DNA from: Streptococcus parasanguinis
GTDB taxonomy: Bacteria; Bacillota; Bacilli; Lactobacillales; Streptococcaceae
Direction: 5' to 3'
DNA: 51,320 nucleotides
Assembly: GCF_016648855.1 (NCBI RefSeq)
Contig: NZ_JACLQU010000018.1
Location: forward strand, 1-51,320
Under the pieces are notes generated by a model. That model was not told the origin of the DNA and ran no database searches. It saw only the letters and a program-made list of their open reading frames with translations. Made by a program: the position numbers and the translations under genes. This document shows, piece after piece, positions 27,258 through 36,559 of this stretch (position 1 is the stretch's first letter; every line of letters starts with the position of its first letter).

Positions 27258-28760
27258 TTAGGTATTTTCTTTCTTGGTAAATCCTGCTAGACCAATCGAA
27301 GCGACTAGTAAAATTTGCGGTAAGAATTGGATGAGGTAGCGGGTCTTCCCACCTTCAAAGATGGTTAAGAAGAGCAAACCACCAAAGACCGCTAAGGAAA
27401 GGAAGTTAAAGTCATCTGTATCTCGACGTTTGAGATAAGCTCCAACCAAACCAGCCGATAGGACGATCCAAATCACCTGCTTGACAAATTCATAATACTT
27501 GTACTGCGGGCGATCAATGCTAAGGAAATAGGTCCGCACCCATTTTGCCAGACCATTATTTTTAGTCAGGGGTGCATAGAGAGGATTGATAAAAGGCGTC
27601 TTCTCATACTCTACATCTCGGTAGAGCCAGCCCAGGGTCCCTTCTGCTACCGTCAAGGATTGCTTGTAGTAGATATGCCCGATCAAACCGAACGGACCGT
27701 ACTCCTTGAGACGGCGTTTGATTTCTTTGATCACATTTTCTTTTTTAAAGAGGCCATTGTTGTAATCCGAGCGCTTATCCTCATCGATATAGGCTAGCAA
27801 GCCTTCTTTCATATCTTCTTGGTTGTGCCCCATATCTGTCAAGCCCAGATTGATAAACAAGAGCGGTCCTTTAGCCAACCCTTCTTGTTTCAAGATCGGT
27901 ACAACTCTTTGATGATTGACCGCTGTATTCAATCCTGCAAAGACAAAGCCCGTCATCATCACGGTCACCGTAGCAATCTTGCCAAAGGCCTTCCAATTTC
28001 CTCTGAAGAAGAGCACAGCCCAAAAGGCAATCATGACAATAATCGTCGTTGGACGGATCAACATGTTCACGCCAGATAAGATTCCCAAACCAACAATCTT
28101 CTTCCAGGAGACTGCTTGATCTTCCTTCAAGAGATCCAAGGCCCACCATAACTGAAGAGCGATCAAAGGAAGTGGCGGAATGTCCGTATACATGGAATAG
28201 AAATACGGCGAGTAACAGATCAAGCTCACATAGAAGAGATAGACTAGATCAGCCGTTTTTTGATTGAAATGCTTCTTACATAGCTTATATAAGAGAACTG
28301 CACCCAGATTGACATAGAGGATATTGAGAGCCTGCATGACCCACAGACCGCTAGAGCCAAATAAGACATAGAAAAACTTCTCGTAAAGAAAGAGCGGAAT
28401 GTTATTGGGATTGCGACTAAGGTAGTTGGTGATAGAGGATTGCTTAAGAAGATCAAAAGCCCCTTTGAAAACAACCGCAGCATCCCGACGGATAAAGAGC
28501 TCCGCACAAACCATAACAATCAACTGAAAGACAAGGGCTCCAAGTAAGAAGCCTTTTTTATGCCGAGTCAACCAAGCAAAGGCACTCTTTAGCCCATCGC
28601 GTTTCAGCCAGGCTAGCAGAAATAGCAATCCAGCACCTAAAATGGCTAGCCATGAAATCTCTCTCAGATAGGTCACACTGATCAAGAACCAGTGGACCAT
28701 CACTAGCAACATGACAACATGAAGCATCCCAAATAGAATACGTTTACTTTTCGATAACAT
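27258..28760 (-). CDS. Polytopic membrane protein, glycosyltransferase (GT-C type)-like
   Basis: A 500-residue membrane protein with about eleven hydrophobic segments. An acidic residue pair in the first outer loop (CAELFIRRDAAVVFKGA, about 85-101) fits the GT-C layout seen in mannosyl/arabinosyl-type transferases; the remaining loops (YYKQSLTVAEGTLGW around 360-375) are outside. Streptococcal relatives act in wall or teichoic-acid glycan assembly, but the substrate cannot be read. The promoter -10 lies six bases from ATG, predicting a leaderless mRNA. Confidence 0.75.
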   Translation of the reverse strand: MLSKSKRILFGMLHVVMLLVMVHWFLISVTYLREISWLAILGAGLLFLLAWLKRDGLKSAFAWLTRHKKGFLLGALVFQLIVMVCAELFIRRDAAVVFKGAFDLLKQSSITNYLSRNPNNIPLFLYEKFFYVLFGSSGLWVMQALNILYVNLGAVLLYKLCKKHFNQKTADLVYLFYVSLICYSPYFYSMYTDIPPLPLIALQLWWALDLLKEDQAVSWKKIVGLGILSGVNMLIRPTTIIVMIAFWAVLFFRGNWKAFGKIATVTVMMTGFVFAGLNTAVNHQRVVPILKQEGLAKGPLLFINLGLTDMGHNQEDMKEGLLAYIDEDKRSDYNNGLFKKENVIKEIKRRLKEYGPFGLIGHIYYKQSLTVAEGTLGWLYRDVEYEKTPFINPLYAPLTKNNGLAKWVRTYFLSIDRPQYKYYEFVKQVIWIVLSAGLVGAYLKRRDTDDFNFLSLAVFGGLLFLTIFEGGKTRYLIQFLPQILLVASIGLAGFTKKENT

Positions 28761-28774
28761 AGGTCCATTATATC
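28761..28774 (-). promoter_or_regulatory. Extended -10 promoter six bases before the 28760 ATG
   Basis: On the minus strand TGATATAAT (TATAAT at 28767-28772) is followed by GGACCT and then ATG. The -35 side is taken by a terminator hairpin, so the site relies on its extended -10. Confidence 0.65.
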
Positions 28775-28776
28775 AA

Positions 28777-28799
28777 AAAAACAGCATTTCTGCTGTTTT
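28777..28799 (-). terminator. Terminator directly upstream of the 28760 gene
   Basis: AAACAGCA and TGCTGTTT pair around GAAA on the minus strand and run into T residues that merge with the next promoter. It ends transcription coming from the DUF3592 gene. Confidence 0.8.
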
Positions 28800-28881
28800 G
28801 GACTGACTATCAACTGTAAAATGGTAATTATGGATACATTCATTTTATCCAACCAATTTTTAACTCTTAACCTTAACTAAC

Positions 28882-29373
28882 CTAAAACACTAGGATTAGA
28901 ATACATAATAAAACAAGATAAATCCCAACTGTTAGAATCATTCCGATTTTATAGAAACCGACTAAGCCGGCATATCGTTCGACAAAACCGATCTGTGGGT
29001 CGACTGGATTATAAAAGACTGTCATGGGAGACCCAATTGGGAATATCATCCGCAAATCCAGATTTTTACCGGCTCCAAGAACATAGGTTCTATCGAAAAC
29101 ATTGGTTTGTCTTGACTTAGAAGAAGTCTCTCTGAAATAAGCGTAGGTAAAGTTCTTCTGGTATCTTTCACCCTCGACTTGATACTCCACCACAGGCAGA
29201 GAAATTAGCAGTTGATTTTTGGAATCAAAAGCAACTACTTCTCCCATAACTTTTGCGGTTGATTCTGTTTTCACTTTTATTTCACGACGATACAAGGTAT
29301 AAAAGATGAGCAGCATGATCAAGAAAACAAGTGTCAGAATGCCCAAACTAAGCCAGAATGTTGTTACTGTCAT
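28882..29373 (-). CDS. DUF3592-type membrane protein
   Basis: A 163-residue protein with a membrane helix at each end (about 6-28 and 138-161) and a beta-rich middle with PVVEYQVEGERYQ and GSPMTVFYNPVDPQ, the pattern of DUF3592 proteins. The function is unknown. It follows another small membrane protein (29429-30028) by about 55 bp. Confidence 0.75.
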   Translation of the reverse strand: MTVTTFWLSLGILTLVFLIMLLIFYTLYRREIKVKTESTAKVMGEVVAFDSKNQLLISLPVVEYQVEGERYQKNFTYAYFRETSSKSRQTNVFDRTYVLGAGKNLDLRMIFPIGSPMTVFYNPVDPQIGFVERYAGLVGFYKIGMILTVGIYLVLLCILILVF

Positions 29374-29428
29374 TGATTTTTTACCCTTTCACATAAACTT
29401 GTTGGTTTCAAATCCCTTGAAAAAATTT

Positions 29429-30028
29429 TTACTCTCCTCTTTTCAACCAATTCTGTTGCTGTGCTTTTTCTGCAAGATCTTTTGCTTTATTGAGATCTAG
29501 TGAATTTGAATCTGATGGGGCATTAGATTCGATCTCTTCCTTCAATTCTTGTAAAGTTTGAACATCTTTCGGGGTTAAATTAGAGACTGTGCTAGATTCT
29601 TTTTCTGTCGAATTTTCTGGCACAGACTGGATCTCTCGATAGGTATTGATCACTTCAGTTCCTGCGTCTGTTGTCGGAAGAGGACGATAGAACATGAAGA
29701 AGCCAATAATGACAATCAGAAGAGCCGTAGCTGATACCAAAAAACCTTTCTGCAGATTCTCTGTAGTTATTTTAGTATCTTTAGTAGACAAGACTTTCCA
29801 GTCTGGATGTTCTTCCTCAGCTTCTTTTTTGGCGTTGAAAGCAGGGGTAACCAAGAATTGGTTCATCAAGGTCAGTGCCCCCAAGGCCATCAATAGAAAT
29901 GGGATATGACGTGATTTACTAATGACCACTAAAATTCCTCCCGCAATAGCAATCAAACTAATGATGATATTGACGGTAAACCAGACCCGAGCCTGCTTCT
30001 TCATTTGCAAATAATGTTCTTTTGTCAT
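29429..30028 (-). CDS. Two-helix membrane protein of unknown function (199 aa)
   Basis: Not recognised. From ATG 30028 (GGGAG seven bases upstream; the frame is open further) the protein has two close N-terminal membrane helices (about 18-38 and 42-58), a third near 100-120, and then an acidic, low-complexity tail of about 75 residues with many Glu, Ser and Asp, predicted disordered. The tail may be coiled-coil in part (LKEEIESN, KDLAEKAQQ). It probably shares a transcript with the DUF3592 gene. Confidence 0.68.
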   Translation of the reverse strand: MTKEHYLQMKKQARVWFTVNIIISLIAIAGGILVVISKSRHIPFLLMALGALTLMNQFLVTPAFNAKKEAEEEHPDWKVLSTKDTKITTENLQKGFLVSATALLIVIIGFFMFYRPLPTTDAGTEVINTYREIQSVPENSTEKESSTVSNLTPKDVQTLQELKEEIESNAPSDSNSLDLNKAKDLAEKAQQQNWLKRGE

Positions 30029-30137
30029 CTTATTCTCCCTTAAAAATAGTTTTTCCTTCATCCATAAAAACAATTACTACTATCATACCGGATTTTACTT
30101 TGAGATTCAAGTTAACCACCAACTAGTGAAAATAGTA

Positions 30138-30163
30138 TAAAAAAGAAGCGTTAGAAACGCTTC
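30138..30163 (-). terminator. pyrE terminator
   Basis: GAAGCGTT and AACGCTTC pair around a 3-4-nt loop and are followed by six T residues on the minus strand, just after pyrE. Confidence 0.85.
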
Positions 30164-30170
30164 CGTCCTA

Positions 30171-30803
30171 TTATTTATCTTGCCAAGTTTCTTGGTTTTC
30201 TTTGAAACGCCGCAACAACTCTAATCCTTCGGAGGTAATGTAGCCCTGTTCTTCTGCTAAATGGATCAATTCTGTGTAGTTTGACAAGGTTTCGAGCTGA
30301 ACACCAGCTTCCGCAAATTTCTTATCAGCTTTCTCCAATTGGTAAGTAAAGATCGCTACCACACCAAGGACGTCTGCTCCTTCACGTTTCGCAGCTGCAA
30401 CAGCATCCAAAACAGAACCACCAGTAGAAATCAAATCTTCCACTACCACCATCTTTTGACCTTGTGGTACACGGCCTTCAATTTGGTTTCCAGCACCATG
30501 GTCTTTTGGTTTGCTACGGATGTAGGCAAATGGCAAATTCATCTTGTCTGCAATAATGGCTCCGTGAGGAATCCCTGCTGTTGCAGTTCCTGCAATTACT
30601 TCTACTTCAGGGAAAGCTTCCTTGATTTTATCTACAAATCCATTTTCGATCAAGGTACGAGTTTCAGGATAAGCGAGGGTTACACGGTTATCTGTATAAA
30701 TAGGGGACTTGATCCCAGATGCCCAAGTAAAAGGTTCTTCTGGTTTCAAATAAACCGCTTCGATTTTCAAAAGATGGCTAGCAATATCTTTAGCTAATGA
30801 CAT
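30171..30803 (-). CDS. pyrE: Orotate phosphoribosyltransferase
   Basis: Joins orotate to PRPP, giving OMP. The 210-residue type I phosphoribosyltransferase has the PRPP-binding [16 protein letters not shown] (about 118-133) and the flexible-loop [15 protein letters not shown] (about 92-106). Last gene of the pyrF-pyrE unit, after a 229-bp hairpin-rich spacer that is unusually long for this operon. Confidence 0.96.
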   Translation of the reverse strand: MSLAKDIASHLLKIEAVYLKPEEPFTWASGIKSPIYTDNRVTLAYPETRTLIENGFVDKIKEAFPEVEVIAGTATAGIPHGAIIADKMNLPFAYIRSKPKDHGAGNQIEGRVPQGQKMVVVEDLISTGGSVLDAVAAAKREGADVLGVVAIFTYQLEKADKKFAEAGVQLETLSNYTELIHLAEEQGYITSEGLELLRRFKENQETWQDK

Positions 30804-30877
30804 GACGACTCCTTTTTACGATTTTAATCATATACGAATTAAATCATTTCTTTGATTTAAACAACAACATTTCAGGT

Positions 30878-31033
30878 TAGTGAATGCGTTAGGGAAGGCC
30901 CTATCGGGCTTAATTATTCCGACGATCACAGAAGAGAAACGATCATTTTCTCTTCTGTGATCTAGTGAATGCGTTAGGGAAGGTCCAGTAGGACTTCCCG
31001 TAGAGCTACAAAAGTTTCACTTTTAGTAGCTCT
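30878..31033. repeat. Hairpin array with 21-bp direct repeats in the pyrF-pyrE spacer
   Basis: A 21-bp identical direct repeat (TAGTGAATGCGTTAGGG plus AAGG) occurs at 30878-30898 and 30963-30983. Four hairpins fill the spacer: GCCC/GGGC (30896-30912), a perfect 16-bp stem starting GATCACAG (30924-30962), GGGAAG/CTTCCC (30977-30999) and a long stem AGAGCTAC/GTAGCTCT (31002-31033) that includes the pyrF stop. None has a proper T tract, so pausing, processing or mRNA protection is likelier than termination. Confidence 0.75.
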
Positions 31034-31725
31034 TACGCATTCCACTGTCTCTTAATTTCATGGTAAGCGTCCCATGGGTTTTCTGCTTGAATAATTGGAC
31101 GTCCAACGACAATATAGTCAGATCCAATTTTATGAGCTTCTTGTGGGGTCATAACCCGTTTTTGGTCACCGATTTCAGCTCCAGCAGGACGAATCCCTGG
31201 TGTGACACAGACAAAGTCTGATGAAGTGGCATCTTTGATCAAGGCTACTTCATGAGCTGAGCAGACAACGCCATCCAAGCCTGCTTCTTGGGCCTTGCGA
31301 GCATAATTGACTACAGATTCTTGGACCGTTGTTTGGATGTTTTGGCAATCACGCATGTCTTCTTCACTGGTCGAAGTCAACTGGGTCACGGCTACCAATT
31401 TAGCTCCTTCACCAAGAGCTGCCTTGGCTTCGCGCATCATCTCTACACCACCGGCTGCGTGGACCGTCACCATATCTACTCCGAAGGTCCCCAGTACGGA
31501 CATGGCTGATTTGACTGTATTTGGGATATCATGTAATTTTAAATCAAGGAAAATACTGTGTCCAAGCCCTTTGAGGTAATGTACAATTTCAGGACCAACT
31601 GCATAGAAAAATTCCATTCCGATTTTTACAAATAATTTTTCGTCTTCTGGAAAATGCTCTAAAAAGTTTTTGACATCCTCGAAAGCTGGGAAGTCAAGGG
31701 CGATAATAGGACGTTCTTCACGCAT
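31033..31725 (-). CDS. pyrF: Orotidine 5'-phosphate decarboxylase
   Basis: Decarboxylates OMP to UMP. The 230-residue TIM barrel has the catalytic [11 protein letters not shown] (about 61-71), TVHAAGG and the phosphate-binding TPGIRPAG (about 175-182) and VVGRPI near the end. First gene after the attenuator at 31761-31860. Confidence 0.97.
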   Translation of the reverse strand: MREERPIIALDFPAFEDVKNFLEHFPEDEKLFVKIGMEFFYAVGPEIVHYLKGLGHSIFLDLKLHDIPNTVKSAMSVLGTFGVDMVTVHAAGGVEMMREAKAALGEGAKLVAVTQLTSTSEEDMRDCQNIQTTVQESVVNYARKAQEAGLDGVVCSAHEVALIKDATSSDFVCVTPGIRPAGAEIGDQKRVMTPQEAHKIGSDYIVVGRPIIQAENPWDAYHEIKRQWNA

Positions 31726-31760
31726 GGATTACTCCTTTTTTGATTGATCATTTTGTCTAC

Positions 31761-31860
31761 AAAAAAACCTTGCCCGAGGCAAGGTTACACGAAAATTAGG
31801 TAGGAACAACTACCATGATTCACCGTCTAGACCTTAGGAGCCTCTCTGGACTACTTTAAA
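31761..31860 (-). promoter_or_regulatory. PyrR-type attenuator upstream of pyrF
   Basis: The minus strand carries the PyrR-binding loop core AGTCCAGAGAGGCT with AAGG downstream (31831-31852), and a terminator CCTTGCC/GGCAAGG with a T run (31761-31786). PyrR bound with UMP stabilises the first hairpin and lets the terminator form. It serves pyrF-pyrE. Confidence 0.88.
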
Positions 31861-31871
31861 GGTTTTTATTT

Positions 31872-31900
31872 ATTGTAGTACGATATTTGGGAAAAGTCAA
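31872..31900 (-). promoter_or_regulatory. pyrF-pyrE promoter
   Basis: TTGACT and TACAAT are 17 bp apart on the minus strand, immediately past the pyrD stop at 31905, so pyrF-pyrE is a separate transcription unit. Confidence 0.75.
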
Positions 31901-31904
31901 GGAT

Positions 31905-32852
<948 letters not shown>

Positions 32853-33659
32853 CTACATCACAATCGTACCGGTTTCAAAGACCGGTCCGTCTTCACACAC
32901 GCGCTTATTGGCTGCTTGGCTTTCATTTTCCAGATGCACTACACAGGCATAGCAAGCACCCATCCCACAAGCCATACGCGATTCCATAGAAATGTAGGCG
33001 CGGGGATGATCATGGAATTTGGTATTGACATATTTGAGCATGCCAGGTGCTCCACAAGAATAGATAGCATCAAACTCCTGGTCCATCTGATCAACGATGG
33101 TTGAGACATAGCCCTTAGTGCCATAAGTCCCATCGTCTGTCGTTACAGTGACATGAGCAACCTTGGAAAGCTCTTCTTCCAAAATGACGGCTTCTTTGGT
33201 CGCAAAGCCGACAACCACTTCAACTTCTACCCCTTGCTCATGGAGTTGTTTGGCCACTTGGACCAAAGGAGGAACACCGATCCCGCCACCGATGATCAAG
33301 GTTTTCTGACCTTGACCGAGATTGGTGAGATCAAAGCCATTTCCCTGTGGCCCCATGACACTGAGTTTGCTACCAATTGGCAATTGGGAAAAGATAGCTG
33401 TCCCCCCACCTTCGATGCGGTAGATCAAGCGGCAAGTCTGTGTCTTACGGTCAATCTCAGAAATTGAAATCGGACGGCGAAGGAGCTTGGACCCGTCAGG
33501 GACGCGGATATGAAGGAATTGACCTGGTAGCATTTGCGCCACCATTTCCCCCTTTAAGATCATGGAATAGATGCGCGGAGCGATCTCTTCTTGAGCAACC
33601 AGCTCCATCTCCTCCATCATGATGTTGCCAAAGCGTTTTTTACAACTGTCACTGACCAT
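32853..33659 (-). CDS. pyrK: Dihydroorotate dehydrogenase B, electron-transfer subunit
   Basis: FAD and [2Fe-2S] subunit linking PyrD to NAD+. The 268-residue ferredoxin-reductase fold has the FAD-binding RRPISISEID (about 62-71), the NAD-binding GGGIGVPPLVQVAK (about 123-136) and the cluster cysteines in RMACGMGACYACVVHLENE ...RVCEDGPVF (about 227-258). GAGG six bases upstream supports ATG 33659, although an internal ATG gives the commoner N-terminus. First gene of pyrK-pyrD. Confidence 0.95.
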   Translation of the reverse strand: MVSDSCKKRFGNIMMEEMELVAQEEIAPRIYSMILKGEMVAQMLPGQFLHIRVPDGSKLLRRPISISEIDRKTQTCRLIYRIEGGGTAIFSQLPIGSKLSVMGPQGNGFDLTNLGQGQKTLIIGGGIGVPPLVQVAKQLHEQGVEVEVVVGFATKEAVILEEELSKVAHVTVTTDDGTYGTKGYVSTIVDQMDQEFDAIYSCGAPGMLKYVNTKFHDHPRAYISMESRMACGMGACYACVVHLENESQAANKRVCEDGPVFETGTIVM

Positions 33660-33683
33660 TGGTTTCCTCTTCTTTCTTTCAGC

Positions 33684-33790
33684 AAAAAAGACCTCGCAAA
33701 AGCAAGGCCCTACAAATGATCAGCTAGACACAGTCTGCTGATCTTTTTCTGTCTTTCCTTGCAGGCCTCTCTGGACCTCTTAAAGGTTAA
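33684..33790 (-). promoter_or_regulatory. PyrR-type attenuator upstream of pyrK-pyrD
   Basis: The minus strand has the PyrR loop core GGTCCAGAGAGGCC with AAGG (33758-33779) and a terminator CCTTGC/GCGAGG with T residues (33684-33709). Same architecture as the pyrF attenuator with different stems. Confidence 0.88.
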
Positions 33791-33799
33791 ATTTGTCTC

Positions 33800-33828
33800 A
33801 TTATATCGCGCTCCTTCTCGCTTGTCAA
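33800..33828 (-). promoter_or_regulatory. pyrK-pyrD promoter
   Basis: TTGACA and TATAAT are exactly 17 bp apart on the minus strand, about 10 bp before the attenuator. It is one of the strongest-looking promoters in the window. Confidence 0.88.
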
Positions 33829-33843
33829 GTAGAAATCGGTAGC

Positions 33844-35280
33844 TTACGAAGCTTTCTTGGGATCAAAATCTTCTGGGATCGGTTTGATGTATTGCATGGC
33901 GATTCGGTTTTCAGGCTTGCGGTCAACTAGATAGAGAACCAGTAAAAAGAGCCATTCCAAGGGTTTCATCAGGTAATAGATCAGGTCCATAGCCCATTTC
34001 TTCCTGATATGTTTGGCAAAGGGATAGCCATAGCGGTCGTAATTGCGACGCAAGAAGCGATGGAATCGCGGCGTCTTTTCTTCTAGTACCTGTTCAAATG
34101 CATTGGCAATACAAAGCTGGCGATTGACAACAACCGGATGACCGTGGCGGATGCCCATCCGCTGGGGTTTAACAACTTTTTCATGACCACCAGCCGCAAC
34201 CGTACAGAGATAGTGCTCATCAATGATGAGATTCTGAGGAGGGATCTTCTGTGAGAAGGCCCAGTCAGCTGTATTGGTCCAGGCCTTGATCATAGAATCC
34301 GGTTGCTGCCCAAAGAGCATGAGAACGAGGACAACGAGAGCAAGTGTTGGAAGGGCAACAAGAACTGCTAGCCATGGCCAGTTACGCGACCGATTTAAGA
34401 GCTGATGGAAGAATTGAAGCAAGCGATTCTCATAGGCCATCTCTGTTCGATCTTCCTGCCACTCCTTGATGCGAACCCATAAGAGATAGATGGAATAGAT
34501 CAGTAAGAAAAAGGTATGAAAACTTGCTACCTGCAGTTGATTATCGAAAACTAAGAGAAGAACCACACCTCCTAGAATGCCACTGATGCAGAAGACATTT
34601 GCTAACGGCGAGAGTGAATTCGCATCCCGGTAGGAATAGATAATCAAGGCTAGTAAAGTAAGAGTTGCCAGTGTGAAGAAGGTCGGATAGGCGCCAGACC
34701 AGATCAGGGCATGCTTCTGAGAATTGACCAAACTCTCACTCCAATCGTAAAAAGTCATCTCCTTGACGATGTAAATGAAAATCGCTTCGAGAAAGCAACC
34801 AAAGAGACCAAACCAAAGAACAATGGTAGGCTGTTGCTTTTTCTTTTTGACAGGCTTAGGACTAGGTGATTCTTGCCTTTCTTTCATAAGGAATGCGTCA
34901 TCTTCTCTTGTCCCTTTTCCTTCCTTTGGCCCTCTATCTTCAAACAAATCCGGATCTTTGAGAGCTTCTTCCTCTGCTTCTTTGAACTGGATGCTAGACC
35001 ACCGACCGATCCCATAGATAATGACAAAAATATTGGGAACAAAAAGGGCTAAGGTCACACCATAGGGCAAAACCTCCATCGTAAAGGACACTATAGCAAG
35101 AAAACTAAACTGAATGAATGGATCCTTTATTGCATAGATCGACTCACTAACAACAAAATAAATGTAAAAGGCTAATAGAATCAGTGCATTTGTCACAAAA
35201 TTGATCTGCAACAGACCGGCTGTGAAATGGGTTTCCAATTCCTTATCCTTTTTCTTATACCAGGAAACGAGTTTTTTCAT
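33844..35280 (-). CDS. Multi-pass membrane protein, DUF6688-like
   Basis: A 478-residue protein with about eight membrane helices in its first two thirds (around 23-45, 60-90, 150-172, 190-215, 228-250, 255-270, 300-322) and a cytosolic linker rich in charged residues (about 100-148). The C-terminal part has CTVAAGGHEKVVKPQR and HPVVVNRQLCIANAFEQ (about 365-405), a pattern I associate with DUF6688, of unknown function. Conserved His and Cys residues there may bind metal. It is the first gene leftward of the LysR regulator and divergent from it. Confidence 0.72.
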   Translation of the reverse strand: MKKLVSWYKKKDKELETHFTAGLLQINFVTNALILLAFYIYFVVSESIYAIKDPFIQFSFLAIVSFTMEVLPYGVTLALFVPNIFVIIYGIGRWSSIQFKEAEEEALKDPDLFEDRGPKEGKGTREDDAFLMKERQESPSPKPVKKKKQQPTIVLWFGLFGCFLEAIFIYIVKEMTFYDWSESLVNSQKHALIWSGAYPTFFTLATLTLLALIIYSYRDANSLSPLANVFCISGILGGVVLLLVFDNQLQVASFHTFFLLIYSIYLLWVRIKEWQEDRTEMAYENRLLQFFHQLLNRSRNWPWLAVLVALPTLALVVLVLMLFGQQPDSMIKAWTNTADWAFSQKIPPQNLIIDEHYLCTVAAGGHEKVVKPQRMGIRHGHPVVVNRQLCIANAFEQVLEEKTPRFHRFLRRNYDRYGYPFAKHIRKKWAMDLIYYLMKPLEWLFLLVLYLVDRKPENRIAMQYIKPIPEDFDPKKAS

Positions 35281-35523
35281 AAGATCTCCTCAATCAATTT
35301 TTTACCATTCTATCAATCAGAACTTATCTTAAGCAAGGCAAAACTGTATTTTTCCATCAAAATCAGTCCCCAGATGGAGATTTTGTTTCCAATTTTCTAT
35401 TTTTAAAATATTTGATCTAGCCTACTTTCTATTACCTCCCTCAGCCTGCGTTATTCTCTGATACAGTCCTTGAAAGACCACCTTTTACGGGAAAAACGCG
35501 CTCTTTTATGTTAAAATAAAAGC
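35281..35523. other. Intergenic region between the DUF6688-like gene and the LysR gene
   Basis: This 243-bp divergent region holds the LysR -10 (35512-35517) and a GATCTCC site for the leftward gene. An inverted repeat CCATC/GATGG and AAAATC/GATTTT around 35355-35390 is the only other structure seen. No gene is visible. Confidence 0.5.
35509..35523 (+). promoter_or_regulatory. LysR-gene promoter with -10 six bases before ATG
   Basis: TGTTAAAAT is an extended -10 (TAAAAT at 35512-35517), and six bases (AAAAGC) separate it from ATG 35524. A leaderless transcript is predicted. Confidence 0.55.
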
Positions 35524-36432
35524 ATGAGAATACAACAATTACAATACATTATCAAAATCGTCGAAACCGGCTCTATGAATGAAGCCGCAAAACAACTCTT
35601 CATCACGCAACCTAGCCTTTCCAATGCCGTTAAAGACTTAGAAAATGAGATGGGGATTGAAATCTTTATCCGGAATCCTAAAGGGATCACTTTGACTCGC
35701 GATGGGATGGAGTTCCTCTCTTATGCCCGCCAGGTGGTGGAGCAGATTGACCTCTTGTCCGAGCGCTATAAAAATCCTGTGGGCTCTCGTGAGCTTTTCA
35801 GCGTCTCTTCACAGCACTACGCCTTCGTGGTTGAGGCCTTCGTTTCTCTCCTCAAGAAAAGCGACATGGAAAAATACGAGCTCTTCCTACGGGAGACGCG
35901 GACTTGGGAGATCATCGATGACGTCAAGAATTTCCGAAGCGAAGTTGGCGTACTCTTTTTGAATAGCTACAACCGAGATGTCCTCTCTAAGATGCTGGAT
36001 GATAATCACCTGATTGCCACCCACCTCTTTACAGCACAACCTCATATCTTTGTCAGCAAGACCAATCCTCTTGCCAAGAAGGAGATCGTCCACTTGTCAG
36101 ATCTGGAAGATTTCCCATACCTTAGCTATGACCAAGGAACCCACAACTCCTTCTACTTCTCAGAAGAGATCCTCTCTCAAGAGCATCATAAGAAATCCAT
36201 CGTCGTCAGTGACCGGGCGACCCTCTTTAATCTCTTGATTGGTCTGGATGGCTACACCATTGCGACCGGAATTCTCAACAGCAATCTCAACGGAAATAAC
36301 ATCGTCTCCATTCCCCTTGATATCGAAGACCCGATCGAGCTGGTCTACATCAAACATGAAAAAACAGCCCTCTCAAAAATGGGAGAAAAATTCATCGAGT
36401 ACTTGCTTGAGGAAGTGAAGTTTGATAAGTAA
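35524..36432 (+). CDS. LysR-type regulator, CpsY/MtaR-like
   Basis: A 302-residue LysR protein: winged helix-turn-helix at 1-60 (SMNEAAKQLFITQPSLSNAVKDLE) and a substrate-binding domain at about 90-295. The N-terminus MRIQQLQYIIKIVE and the overall sequence resemble the streptococcal CpsY/MtaR/MetR group, which controls methionine uptake and related genes. It is alone on its strand, so the targets are probably elsewhere or the divergent gene. The ligand is not predictable. Confidence 0.88.
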   Translation: MRIQQLQYIIKIVETGSMNEAAKQLFITQPSLSNAVKDLENEMGIEIFIRNPKGITLTRDGMEFLSYARQVVEQIDLLSERYKNPVGSRELFSVSSQHYAFVVEAFVSLLKKSDMEKYELFLRETRTWEIIDDVKNFRSEVGVLFLNSYNRDVLSKMLDDNHLIATHLFTAQPHIFVSKTNPLAKKEIVHLSDLEDFPYLSYDQGTHNSFYFSEEILSQEHHKKSIVVSDRATLFNLLIGLDGYTIATGILNSNLNGNNIVSIPLDIEDPIELVYIKHEKTALSKMGEKFIEYLLEEVKFDK

Positions 36433-36472
36433 AAAATATCTGAGTGTCTCATGTTCACTCAGATATTTTTTC
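36431..36472 (+). terminator. Terminator after the LysR gene
   Basis: AAAAAATATCTGAGTG and CACTCAGATATTTTTT form a perfect 16-bp stem around a 9-nt loop. The A and T flanks allow use from both sides. Confidence 0.9.
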
Positions 36473-36559
36473 TCATCTCAATTTTTAGAAATCAATATGG
36501 TTCAATAACTTGTATCCACAAAATCATTCCAACATTCATAATTTCTGAAATTAGTTAAC

